From assembly GCA_026120185.1 (NCBI GenBank), contig JANUWF010002024.1:1116001-1180000 (forward strand): a stretch of DNA of 64,000 nt. The letters run 5' to 3'. This DNA comes from Voacanga thouarsii (taxonomy: Eukaryota > Streptophyta > Magnoliopsida > Gentianales > Apocynaceae). Shown one piece after another: positions 11,453 through 23,045 of the stretch. The translations under genes were made by a program, and so were the position numbers. Below the pieces are notes generated by a model. The model ran no database searches and was not told the DNA's origin. It worked only from the letters and a program-made list of their open reading frames with translations. How positions within the stretch are numbered: the first letter of the stretch is position 1; every line of letters starts with the position of its first letter.

Positions 11453-14400
11453 CTAAGAAAATCTATAGATACCAACGCCTATGGCGTCTAAGTCTTGAAG
11501 ACTCTCTCGGCCAAAGGCTTGGTGAAGGGATTTACTAAGTTGTTCTCTGAGATTATCTGTTCCACCACGATTTCCCGTCTCTGAATAAAATCCCGGATTA
11601 GGTGGTACTTCCTCTGAATGTGCTTCCCCTTCTTGTGGTTCCTAGGTTTTTTGGGTTGCGAGATTGCTCCAGAGTTGTCTCAAGACACCACGATCAGTTT
11701 GTCCATGTGTGGCACAACTCCAAGTTCTGAAAGAAACTTCTTGAGCTAGACTGCTTCCTTGGACGCTTCCGAAGCTACCACATACTCAACTTCCATAGTT
11801 GAGTCAGCAATATAAGATTGCTTAATACTCCTACATGAAACAGCTCCTCCAGATAAGGTGAAGACATATCTACTAGTGAATTTTCTTTCATCCTTATCCG
11901 CCTAGAAATCTGAGTCTGTCTATCCAATAGGAACCAAGTTGTTAGCCATGTAAACTAATATATAATCTTTTGTGCCATTAAGGCACTTAAGAATATACTT
12001 TACAGCTTGCCAATGAATCTCTCCAAGGTTTGACTGATATCTGCTAACTAAATCTACAGCAAAGTAGATATCTGGCCTAATGCACAACATGACGTACATG
12101 AAACTTTCCACAACCGAAGCGTAGGGAATTCTACTTATCCTGTCTTTTTCCTCTTGGGACTAAGAACAATTCTTAGAACAAAAAGATAACCCATGTCTGC
12201 AAGGGATTATAGCTCTTTTGCATGAGTCCACGCTAAACTTGGCCGGTATTTTGTCAATGTATGTCGCTTGGGATAATCTTAACATTCTCTACTTTCTATT
12301 TCTAAGAAGTTTAATCTCGAGAATGTAACTAGCTTCTCTTAAGTCCTTCATACTAAATTGACTAGACAACCAAATCTTAGTAGATGATAATGTCCCTACA
12401 TCATTTCTAATGAGTAGAATGTCATCCATATATAGGACAAGAAAAATCACATTTATGCCTTCCAATTTCTTGTACATGCATAGTTCATCCTTGTTTTGAA
12501 TGAAACAGTAAGACTTTACAGTTTCGTCAAAACGAATGTTCCATATTCTAGATGCTTGCTTAAGTCCATAAATGGACTTCTTAAACTTACAAACCATATG
12601 TTCTTGGCCTTTAGCAATAAAACCTTCCTGTTGGGACATATAGATGTCATCGTTAAGATGGCCATTAAGAAATATCGTCTTGACATCCATTTGCCATATC
12701 TCATAGACATAATGACATGCAATGGCAAGGAGGATACGGATGGACTTAAGCATGGCTACCAGGGGAAAGGTTTTATCATAATCAATTCCTTCTTTCTAAG
12801 TATACCCTTTCGCCACAAGCCTAACTTTGAAAGTTTCCACCTTCCCATCCGCTCCCCTCTTCCTCTTGTATAACCACTTACACCCAATGGGTTATATCCC
12901 TTCAGGTGAAGTTACAAGATTCTAAACCTGATTGAAGTACATAGACTTAATCTCGGCTTTCATTGCTTCATGCCACAAATCTGCTTCGGCATCAGCAATA
13001 GCTTCTTCGTATTTAGTGGGATCTTGTTCCTGATGGTTAGAGACTAGCTCGAAAGCCTCTCATGTCCATCTTTCTGGAACTCTAGATATCCTCTCACTAC
13101 GACGAAGCTCCGTTTGTACAGGTTCATGAGGCTGTGCCTCTTCTTGTTCCATAATCGGGTCTGAAGAAGTTGATTTCAAAGATAACTTCTCCTCGAGTTC
13201 CTTGTTGAACCTTTAGTGGAAGTACTTTAATTATCCTCCAAGTATCTAGCATTGGTACTTACCGATACTTTTTGCTCTTTGGGATGATAAAAGAAACGTC
13301 CTTTTGTCCCTTTTGGATACCTAACAATGTAGCATAATTCTGATCTTGGTTCTAGCTTGTCTCCCTTGATCAGTACATAAGCTGGACAGCCCTATATCCT
13401 GAGATGATTTAGACTTAGCTTACGCCCATTCCACATCTTATAGGGTGTCTTAAGTACTAACTTAGAAGGCACCAAGTTCAGAATGTATGCTACTTTTTCC
13501 AAAGTATATCCCCAAAAAGAGGCTGGAAGAGTAGCATGAGATATCATGCTTCGGACTATTTCCATTAATGTCCTGTTCATTTTCTTAGCAACTCTATTTT
13601 GCTGGGGTGTACTCGGCGTAGAGAGCTGGGATACTATTCCGTAATGTACCATGTAATTCTTAATCTCATCGAGGAGGTATTCTCCACCACGATCCGTTCG
13701 TAAGGTTTTGATCAATTTTTCTGTCTGATGCTCCACTTCAGTCTTAAACTCTTTGAACTTGTCAAAAGAGTCAGACTTGTGCCTCATCAGGTAGACATAA
13801 CCAAACTTTGTACAATCATCCGTGAAAGTGATGAAGTACTTAAAGCCCCCTCTAGCTTGAGTAGATAAAGGATCACACACATCAGTATGAACAAGACCTA
13901 ATATCTCCTTGACTCTATCAGCCGTTTGGGTAAATGACTTTTTGGTCATTTTCCCCATAAGACAGGATTCATATTGAGGCTAATTTTTCAATTTTAATGA
14001 GTCCAAGGGCCTATCATGGATTAACTTCTGAATTTTGGTTGAATTAATGTGGCCCAACCTTAGATGCCAAATATATGAGTTATTGACATTGGTTTTTCTC
14101 TTCTTACTTAAAGGTTCAGACTGAGCGTTATTTATTTGATTGTTTGTAGGATTTAAAAAGAATAAATTTCCATACATGTGCCCTGTACATAAGACTTTTC
14201 CATTTCTACTGATAGTAATACCATAATGGAAAGAAACAGAATATCCATGATTTATTAGTTTTGCAATTGAAATAAAATTCTGTCTAAAACCAGGCACATA
14301 TAAAATATCCTTTAATACAACTACTTTATTACAATAAAAAAATAAGATCCAGCTCTCCCACTGCAAGGGTCCATACTCGTGCTCCATTTCCTACTCATAG

Positions 14401-14530
14401 TCCATACTCACCCTTCTGGAGTCTTCTTATCTTGCTAAACCCCTACAAGGAGTTACAGATATAATCAATGGCATCAGAATCAACAATCCAAGTGGAAGTT
14501 GATCTAACAATTGAAATAGACTCTAGATAG
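11453..14530 (-). pseudogene. Copia A pol: protease, integrase, reverse transcriptase, RNase H (broken)
   Basis: Order on the minus strand: a degenerate protease motif DSDAIDYICNS near 14470 (family DSGATDH, glycine lost); the GAG-pre-integrase LRLGHINSTKIQ; integrase at 13958-13392; RT at 12753-12289; and RNase H down to the stop at 11453-11455. In integrase the two aspartates (TDVCDPL, RTDRGGEYL) remain, but the catalytic glutamate region reads NRVAKKMNRT instead of the usual GVAERRNRT, so Glu has become Lys. In RT the LYMDDILL catalytic box is intact. Stops and frameshifts separate the domains, including one after LNHLRI at 13392. The frame closes just before the polypurine tract. It cannot encode a working polyprotein. 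Confidence 0.9.
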
Positions 14531-14544
14531 AGAACAATACCTGT

Positions 14545-15344
14545 AGGGGTTTTCTTGGCCTAAAATTCTGGACACTCATTTTTCCAGTGTCCCTTCTGCC
14601 CGCATTTGAAGCATTTGCCTTTGGGCTTGTTGGGCTAGTTCTTGGGTTTGGCCTGTGTATTTCCTTTCTTCTTCTTGAATATCCTGGGCTTGCGCCCAGT
14701 TCTAGAAAAAAAAGTCCTCACAATCATAGCCTTGGATTGTGGCTTCATAACCTTCTCCACCACCTGGAGCCCTTCCATCAACTCAATTAAAGTCATGTTC
14801 AATTTGTTCATGTTTTAATTCAACTTGAACTGAGTAAAAGAACTCGGCAGAGATTCGAGAACCATGTCCACTTGGCTCTCGGGGTTAATAAAAGCCCCTA
14901 AGACTTCTGCTTTCTTGAAAATAGCAATCATTTTGAGTATATGCTCCCTGACTGATGCTCCATCAGCCATCTTAGTGTTTATAATAGTCCTAAGAGCCTC
15001 CTGCCTTGTGGGCCGACTCTTATTGGCAAACATCATGGCTAATGATTGGCTAATATCATATGCAATGGCCATGTGCTCATGTTTTGATTGAAGCGCATTC
15101 GACATGGAGGCCAACATGTAGCATCGAGCCATTTCGTTGGCCTTCTTCCATGCTTTTCAGCCTCATGCTCTTCCGTGATGGAACCCTCCCTAATAACAGG
15201 GTAGGTTTCATAGAGGACATCCTTATGCTCCTTAGCAATGAGTATTATGTTGAAGTTTCTTTTCTAGTCCACATAATTTGGTCCCGTCAACTTATTCTCA
15301 TAAATAATAACGGCCAATGGACTAAAAGAACCCCCACCAACCAT
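14545..15344 (-). pseudogene. Copia A gag (broken)
   Basis: Starts at ATG 15344-15342 (minus strand) with MVGGGSFSPLAV, parallel to the start of gag in B. A stop falls in place of Trp in YVD(W)KRN. A one-base loss in EAEKA shifts the frame. The capsid-like part 15132-14815 then stays open (MARCYMLASMSNALQ to FTQFKLN). The nucleocapsid zinc knuckle KCFKCGQKGHWKNEC near 14610-14570 keeps all CX2CX4HX4C ligands. Gag would form the virus-like particle and bind element RNA; this copy cannot do so intact. Confidence 0.88.
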
Positions 15345-17084
15345 TTCTGAAATATTAAAAATAAAAGAAAATTCAGTTTGTGAAAAAATAAAATAAGTTG
15401 TGACTTTATCCTCATATTAAATCCGGTAATAGTTAACCATATCACTATTATCTTTAATATGATTAATTTGGCTCTTAGAAAAAACTGACATAGCTTCTTG
15501 GGAAGATTAATAGTTTTTGAAGCTAAGTGTATTAACCACCACAAATTAATTTCTCTTCTAGGTAATGATCTAGAAGATAACTTCATCATGGGATGACCAT
15601 TTCTTCTCATTTCCTATGGACATTCCCTGCATTATAACCTCCAACGTGGGCTGACCGATTATAGCACGTGTCCTGAATTATTAATTATATCCACCCATTA
15701 GTTCTAGATCCTTATGGTATCCCCATCCTATACGGGTTCACTCCCAGGGTGACGTGAAGAGACCTATGATCTTTAATGAGGATCGTGATGAAAATCGTGG
15801 GACCGTTGGAACCCCTTTCCTATTTAATATTTTAAAATAAGGGTTTTTCTTCGAAAATATATTTTGAAAATTTCAATTAAATTTTCTTTTAACTCAAAAT
15901 AAAATATCTAAACTCATAAAAATTTCTATCTCAAGGTTTATACCATTTGAGAAAATTTTTCATGGATTAATTTTATTTAAGTTAATAAACTTAATAATTT
16001 AAAAAAAAATCCAATAAAATTTTCAAGAGATTTTGATCTCAAGTTTTTGACAAAAACAATTTCTCTTGTTAAAATTCAATCAAAATGGTTTTCTATTTTA
16101 ATTCACAAAAATATCTAAATTCAATATATTTTCTATGTTAAGGATAAAATCCTTTGAGAAAATAGCCAAGAATTAATTTTTATCCGAATTAAAATTAACC
16201 ATTTGATTTAAGAAAATATTTTTTCTTTGTAAAAATTCCTAAAGACTTTGGTCTTTGAAAAAACGCGCACATAGGGTACAAAAAGAAATAAGCATGCTAA
16301 AAAACTGTAAATATTTTCATACTTTTCTAATCTTTTAACCTAAATGTCTAAATAATAGAATTAAACACATTAATTAATTAATGGTCTTGTTTAATTCTAA
16401 AATTTCCTTTACTATTATTTTTCATGAAAAATATTTAAAGAATATTAACTATTGCAATAAAAATAACTTCGCCTAGTATGGGACCAAAAACTTTTTTTTT
16501 TTTAATTCGGGCGGGTCCACGCACCCGCCACACTGGATCATGGCCCATGGGTTCAAATCCGGGCGGGTGGACCTGGCCCTCCCTACTTGCCCCAGCCGAG
16601 GTCAAAATTGATGACCGCGGCTGATCAATTTGCTGCAAATTGCAATTGCTTCCTCGCGGAAGCTTGGCTTGGCTTCCGCGAGGAAGCTTTCCTCATAGAT
16701 GAAGCGGCTCAACGACGTATGGCTTGGCGGCTCGGCTTGCCAACATCTCCTCTCACAGATTTGGTGGCTCGGCTTGGCTTGAATGGCTTCGACAGTACTT
16801 CTTCTCCAGAATGCACTCCTGAGATTTCTCAAGCTTTTTGGATGCGATCTTCTCCTCCATTTTTTATCTAAACTCATCCAAACAAGTGCCTATGCCCTTA
16901 AAAACACTGGGCTTACACGACATCTATGAAAATAAGTAAAATACATTGTTCCTATGCTTCCACTTGCGAAGCTTACAGTGAAACTACCCATACCAGTAAA
17001 CACGAAGGATCACAGATTTTAACCAAAATAAATATTTTCTTGTTTTAGTTAAGCCTAACATGCTTATACATTTGCCAAACCATA
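15345..17084 (-). other. Leader of copia A with a strong GC-rich hairpin
   Basis: Untranslated region between primer site and gag, mostly AT-rich. A GC-rich island at about 16500-16880 contains a perfect 16-bp inverted repeat (GCTTCCTCGCGGAAGC with its complement) separated by 8 bases around 16649-16688. ORFs here are low-complexity and differ between copies, so I do not call them genes. The structure sits where packaging or dimerisation signals lie in retroelements; that role is inferred. Confidence 0.7.
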
Positions 17085-17096
17085 GCTCTGATACCA
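17085..17096 (-). other. Primer binding site of copia A
   Basis: The minus strand reads TGGTATCAGAGC, complementary to the 3' end of plant initiator methionine tRNA, two bases inside the 5' LTR. It marks the start of minus-strand DNA synthesis and proves the orientation. Confidence 0.95.
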
Positions 17097-17098
17097 AT

Positions 17099-19320
17099 TG
17101 AAGGCTTAAAATGACAAAAATAATGAAAATGAAGGCATGTTAGGAAAACGAAAATTTTACCTCTGTGATGAAGTGGCCCTCTTCGGACAGGTATAGATGT
17201 CTGTATAAGGATATTTAAGACTAGTGGCTCACGTCTTTGCAAACGTCTACTGCGTCTCATCCACGCTAAGCTTTCGATCTTTTGAAATGGTGCCCATAGT
17301 GCAGCCAGTGAAAGCCTGAATATTGGGTTTTGATAAACTTTAGCCTTCTTTGAAATTGGGTTTGGCTTTCTGTGAATGCCCAGGGAATACGTTTGTCTTC
17401 TGTGATTTTTTTCTTTGCTTCTGTGACTCACCCAAAAACCACAGAATCCCTCTATTAAAATGGCAAAAATAATGAAAACGAAGGCATGTTAGGAAAATAA
17501 AAATTTTACCTTTGTGATGAAGTGGCCCAATTCGGATTGGTGTAGATTTCTATATAAGGATATTCGAGGCTAGTGGCTTATGTCATTGCAAACGCTTCCT
17601 GCGTCTCATCCACGCGAAGTTTTCGATATTCCGAAATGGTACTCGTAGTGCAGCCGGTGAAAGCCTGAATATTGGGTTTTGATCAACTTTGGTCTTCTTT
17701 GAAATTGGGTTTAGCTTTCTGTGAATTCCCAGATAATACGTTGGTCTTCTGTGATTTTTTTTCTTTGCTTCTGTGACTGACCCAAAAACCACAAAATCTC
17801 TCAATTCCTCCCCATTTCAATTCATTTGGATAGATGCCCGAGAGAGAAGACATAATGCGTGCAAATAGAAAGTTTCCATGCTTTCTGTTATCCTGCATGC
17901 GAGACAACGCGAGTTCCATCCCGTATTGTTTTAATTTAATTAATAATTTATTTATTTATTTATTTTATAATTTTTATTTTATCTTGGTCTTATTCATTGG
18001 GCCAGATAAATTATTTATTTTTTGGCTTGAACACTCATAAATAATAAATCTCAATTATTTATTTTTTGGGCTTTATTAAACAACCTAATAAATAATAACA
18101 AGCCCAAATAGACCAAATAAAATTTCATACATTTTATCTAGATTCAGATTAATTTTTTAATTATTCAATCTGGGCCTTGTGCCCTGAATAATTAATTAAC
18201 TATTTAAACTAGATAAAATAAATACTCTCTCTCGAACCTTTTATTTTATTCTAGTCCAATAATAAATTAAACTAATAAAATATAAACTCATAATTATCAA
18301 GACTAATTCCTCAACCCAAATCCTTCATGACTTAAGGGCTATTTCGGGGATTAAAAGACACATCGCATTGGTTACTAAAATGACCAAAATACCCTTACTA
18401 TATAAATAGCTATATTTTATATTTTAAATATTTCATAATATCACCATAAGAAAATATTAACCCCAAAGATAATGTTGCATTAGTAAATTTTTCGACCTAC
18501 AGATGTAATGACTAAAATACCCCTCTAAGCATAGCCGTGCAATTAGAGAGGAATAGTGTACTAACACCTCTCTAATAGACATCTACCATTCTTAGACTTC
18601 TAGTCTAACAATCCACGACCCCTGGAATGTTTTCACTTTTCAAGAGAGCTACCTTAAAGTAAACATCCAAGTCATATTCCCCAGGGCCTTGGTTAATTAG
18701 ATCATTTGAACAGTCACAAGGGGCGATATAGTATAGAAGCTATCTTGCACAAGTCTGTCTTAGCTAATTAGTCACATATATCTAACATATAAGTATATTG
18801 GTTTTACGAAAGAACCTCAACTACAGTATATCAAAGTATATGCTTTTAACTTCGTCAGACCACCAACTCATACTCAAGCGGTAGAGTATTAATCCACGCT
18901 GTAGTAGTAACAGTCTGAGTTTTTTTTAAATAGTACTTTTAGAAACCACTATTACAGATTCTATTCTACGTATTCAAAATACGCTCATGCTATGAAGCGA
19001 GTGGACTACTCACTGGCTAAAGGTAAGCCATTTTTCATTTGAAATTTATAATTCAATAACCTACACATGATGAGATTCCAACTCTCATCAATCGGTTAAG
19101 AATAAACATTTATGTGTTAAGTAACCCGTGATCCATACCTTACTGTGAAAGACCACCATTCGCATGAATCACTTACTTAAATACAATGGGCCATTTCAAA
19201 TAAAAAAATCATGTACAAATAAAATATAAGTTCATAAATAAATTTTGAGAATAAATTCTTTTATTAATAAATTCAATAATTACATCAGATAATCTAGTCT
19301 AGAGGGCATATATTCCAACA
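17099..19320 (-). repeat. 5' LTR of copia A (2222 bp) with internal tandem duplication
   Basis: Pairs with 9561-11430 but is about 352 bases longer. Bases 17101-17453 and 17455-17808 are two similar copies of the LTR end. Each starts near AAAATGACAAAAATAATG or AAAATGGCAAAAATAATG and includes GGCATGTTAGGAAAA, GCGTCTCATCCACG and ACCCAAAAACCACA. The far end is CATATATTCCAACA at 19320. Confidence 0.92.
17101..17808 (-). repeat. Tandem duplication of about 353 bp inside the 5' LTR of copia A
   Basis: Two head-to-tail copies, 17101-17453 and 17455-17808, with scattered differences. The 3' LTR (9561-11430), solo LTR (57572-59371) and E LTR (60319-62136) have a single copy. The substitutions between the two copies suggest the duplication is not very recent, or that it involved a different LTR copy. 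Confidence 0.88.
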
Positions 19321-20484
19321 ATCCCTTGAAAAGTGGAAATATTCCAGGAGTCGTGGATAATTGAACTAGAGGTCTAAGGCTAGTAGATATCTATTAGAGA
19401 GGTGTTACTATACTCCTCCTCTCTAAATATACGGCGATGCATAGAGGGGTATTTTAGTCATTACATCTGTAAGTCGAAGACTTTGCTAACGCAGCATTAT
19501 CCTTGGGGTCAACATTTCCTTATGGTGATATTAGAAAATATTTAAAATGTAAAATATAGATATTTATATAGTAGGGGTATTTTAGTCATTTTAGTAGCCA
19601 ATGCGATGTGTCTTTTAGTCCCTGGAATAGCCCTTAAGTCCTAAAACATTTGGGTTAAGGAATTGGTCTTGATAATTATGAGTTTTATTTTATTTTCTTT
19701 ACGTAGTCTAATTTATTATTAGATTAGAATAAAATAAAAGGCCCGAAAGAGAGTATATAATTTATATAATTTAATTGGTTAATTTATTATTCAGGGCCCA
19801 ATGCCCAGATTGAATAATTAGAAAATTAATCTAGATATAAAATTAGATAAAAGGTCTGATATTTTATATTGGTCTATTTAGGCTTGTTAATTATTTATTG
19901 GGTTGTTTAATGAAGTCTAAAAAATAAATAATCAAGATTTATTATTTATAGGTGTTCAAACCCAAGAATAAATAATTTTATCTAGCCCAATTAATAAGAC
20001 CAAAGGTAAAATAAAATTAAAAAGAATTAATTAATAATTAAATTAATTAATTAAATAAATAAATAAAACAGGGGATGGATCTCGTGTTGTTTTGTGTGAA
20101 GGATAACAAAAAGAATGGATTCTCTCCTGGGGAATTTGATGAAATGAATGGAAAATGAATTGAAGTGGAAGGACTTTGCAGTTCATCATTCATAGACGAA
20201 ACCTATTTCACAGAGACTAAGTCTGTGAAGCATTTATTGAAGCCAGAAAACTTATCAAACCCATTTCTTTAAGCTTTCACCGGCAATGCTACGAGCACTA
20301 TTTCGGAAGATCAAAAGTTTCACGTGAATGAGATGCAGTTAACATTTACAAGGACGTGATCCAATAGCTTCAAGTATCCTTGTATAGACATTTACTTCAA
20401 TATGCAAAGGGTCATTCAAATACAAAGGTAAATTTTTTATTTTGTAAGCATCGGTTTGATGATTTTTGTTATTTTAAACCTTCA
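19321..20484 (+). repeat. 5' LTR of copia B, second part
   Basis: Continues the LTR interrupted at 9560: CCCTTGAAAAGTGGAAAT here against CCCTTGAAAAGTGAAAAT in the 3' LTR at 40601. Ends CCTTCA immediately before the primer site. The B 5' LTR without A is about 1834 bases. Confidence 0.92.
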
Positions 20485-20486
20485 AT

Positions 20487-20498
20487 TGGTATCAGAGC
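20487..20498 (+). other. Primer binding site of copia B
   Basis: TGGTATCAGAGC, two bases after the LTR end CA, matches the initiator methionine tRNA 3' end exactly. Confidence 0.95.
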
Positions 20499-22253
20499 CA
20501 TGGTTTGGCAAATGTAGGAAGCATGCTAGGCTTAGCAAAAATAAGAAAATATTTGTTTTAGATGAAATCTGTGATCCTTCATGTTTTCTAGTATGGATAG
20601 TTTTACTGTAAGTTTCGTGAGTGTAAGCATAAGAATACTGTATTTTGATTGTTTTTATAGACATTGTGTAAGCCCAGTGTTTTTAAGGGAATAGACGGTT
20701 GTTTGGATGAGTTTTGATTGAAAATGGAGGAGAAAACCGTGTACAATAGCCTTTGAAACGTAGAGAAAAATTGTTGGAGAAGATGGTACTATAGCAGCCA
20801 GCCGATGCAGCCGAGCCGACCAAGCCGAGCTGCTTGTGCCTGTGAGAGGAGCCGATGAGCAGCCAAGATGCAAGCCGGCTCCCCTGGCGAGGAAAGCTTC
20901 CTCGCGCCACGTGAGAAAGCTGAGGCTTCCACGAGGAAGCAATTCTCCAATTTGTGTTTTGCAAATTAGAGATTGCCACGGTCAGCAATTTTGACCGTGG
21001 CAATGGGCAGGTCGCAGGCACTCGCCTTGATCTCGGCCTATGGGTTTTCCCATGGGCCATGATCCAGTGTGGCAGGTGCACTGGACCCGATATAATTTTT
21101 TTTTTTATTTTTGGTTCTATACTAGGTGAAGTTATTTTTATTGCAATAGTTAATATTTTTTAAATATTTTGTATGAAAAATAATAGTAAAGAAAATTTAG
21201 GGTTAAATAAGACTATTAATTAATTAATGTGTTTAATTCTATTTTTGGACACTTAGGTTAAAAGAATAGAAAAACATAAAAATGTTTATAGTTTTCTAGC
21301 ATGCTTATTTCTTTTTGTACCCTATGTGAGTGTTTTCTCAAAAACCAAAGTCTTTGGGAATTTTTTACAAAGATAAATATTTTTCTTAAATCAAATGGTT
21401 AATTTTAATTCGAACAAAAATTAATTCTGGGTTATTTTCTCAAAGGATTTTATCCTTAACATAGAAAATATTTTGGATTTAGATATTTTTGTAAATTAAA
21501 ATAGAAAACTATTTTGATTGAATTTTAACAAGAAACATTATTTTTATCAAATTAAACTTGAGATCAAAATCTCTCGAAAGTTTTATTAAATTTTTTTTTG
21601 AAATTATTAGGTTTATTAACTAAAATAAAATTAATCCATTAAAAAATTTCTCAAAGGGTATAAACCTTGATATAAAATTTTTTATGGGTTTAAATATTTT
21701 ATTTTGAGTTAAAAGAAAACTTAATTGAAATTTTCAAAAGATATTTTCCAAGAAAAATCCTTATTTTAAAATATTAAGTGGGAGAGGGGTTCCAACAACC
21801 CCACAACTTCCATTACGATCCTCATTAGAGATCATGGGTCCCCTCGTGTCATCCTGGGAGTGAACCCGTATAGGATGAGAATACCACAAAGATCTAAAAC
21901 TAATAGATGGTGTAATTAATAATCTGGAATACGTACTATGATCATCCGACCTACGTTGGAGGTTATAGTGTAAGGAATGTCCATAGGAAATAAGAAGAAA
22001 CGGTCATCCCATGATAGAGTTATCTTCTAGATCATTACCTAGAAGGGAAATTAATTTGTAGTAGTTAATACATTTAGTTTAGAAAACTGTTAATCTTCTC
22101 AAGAAACTATGTCAGTTTTTCTAAGAGCCAAATCAATCATATTGAATATAATAGTGATATGGTTAACTATTATTGAATTTAATATGAGGATAAAGTAACA
22201 AATTATTTTATTTTTCACAAATTGAATTTTATTTTATTTTTTATTTTTCAGAA
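20499..22253 (+). other. Leader of copia B
   Basis: Mirrors the leader of A in layout: an AT-rich stretch, a GC-rich island at about 20800-21080, then AT-rich to gag. The island contains GCTTCCTCG and CGAGGAAGC arms about 40 bases apart (about 20888-20942), a weaker form of the hairpin in A. ORFs in the island are not conserved with A and are not called. Confidence 0.65.
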
Positions 22254-23045
22254 ATGGTTAGTGGAGGTTCTTTTAGTCATTTGGCCATTATTCTCCATGA
22301 GAATAAGCTAACAGGTCCAGATTATGTGAATTGGAAAAGAAACTTGGACATAATACTCACCGTTGAGGAGTATAATTATGTCCTTTTTGAAAACTACCCT
22401 GTTATCGAGAAAGGTTCCACTGCCGAGGAGTGCGAGGCTGAGAAAGCATGAAAGAAAGCCAACGAAATGACTCGATGCTACATGTTGGCCTCCATGTCTA
22501 ATATGCTCTAGTCTAAATACGAGCACATGACCACTGCATATGACATTAGCCAATTACAAGCCACGATGTTCATAGATAATAGTCGGCCCGCAAGGCAGGA
22601 GGCTCTTAGGAAGATCATCAACACTAAGATGGCTGAGGAAGTATCAGTTAGAGAGCATATGCTCAAGATGATTGCTGTTTTTGAGGAAGCAGAAGTCTTA
22701 GGAGCTGTAATTGACCTCGAGAGCCAAGTGGACATGGTTCTCGAATATCTTTTGGGCTTTTTTACTCAATTCAAGTTAAATTATAACATAAACAAGTTAC
22801 ACATGAGTTTAACTGAGTTAACAAAAGAGCTCTAGGTGGTAGAGAAGGTCATGAAACCACAGTCCAAGGCTATGATTGCTAGAAATTTTTCTTCCAGAAC
22901 TGGGCCTAAGTCTAGGAAGTTAAGAAAGAAGAAGGGAAACGCACAGGCCCAGCCAAAGAACCAGCCCAACAAGCCCAAGGCAAATGCTTTAAGTGCGAGC
23001 AGAAGGGACACAGGAAAAAGGAGTGTCCAGGACTTCAGATCAAGA
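22254..23045 (+). pseudogene. Copia B gag (broken)
   Basis: Starts MVSGGSFSHLAIILHENKL, followed by TGPDYVNWKRNLDIIL, a typical copia gag N-terminus. Stops occur after CEAEKA (22449), before SKYEH (about 22511) and after LTKEL (22833). The zinc knuckle KCFKCEQKGHRKKEC (about 22982-23026) keeps all four metal ligands but lies in a different frame from the preceding segment. The region 22527-22835 is the best preserved capsid-like part. Confidence 0.9.

Larger units (their letters stand above)
9561..19320 (-). mobile_element. Copia element A, inserted in the 5' LTR of B (minus strand)
   Basis: Full-length copia retrotransposon of 9.76 kb reading right to left. Its parts are: 5' LTR 17099-19320; tRNA-Met primer site 17085-17096; leader; gag 15344 leftwards; protease-integrase-RT-RNase H to 11453; polypurine tract 11431-11443; and 3' LTR 9561-11430. 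It is the same family as B, E and the solo LTR at 57572. The two flanks rejoin exactly to give an intact B LTR. The five-base target duplication is imperfect (CTCTC and ATCCC), so mutations have accumulated since insertion. All reading frames are broken. Confidence 0.94.

Noticed and set aside
12496..12873. Plus-strand ORF of 125 codons (and the similar 63205-63582)
   Set aside because: Antisense shadow of the copia reverse transcriptase; it recurs only because the pol gene recurs.
16435..16877. Overlapping ORFs on both strands in the GC-rich leader island of copia A (also 20655-21163 in B)
   Set aside because: High GC content removes stops in all frames; the predicted proteins do not match between A and B.
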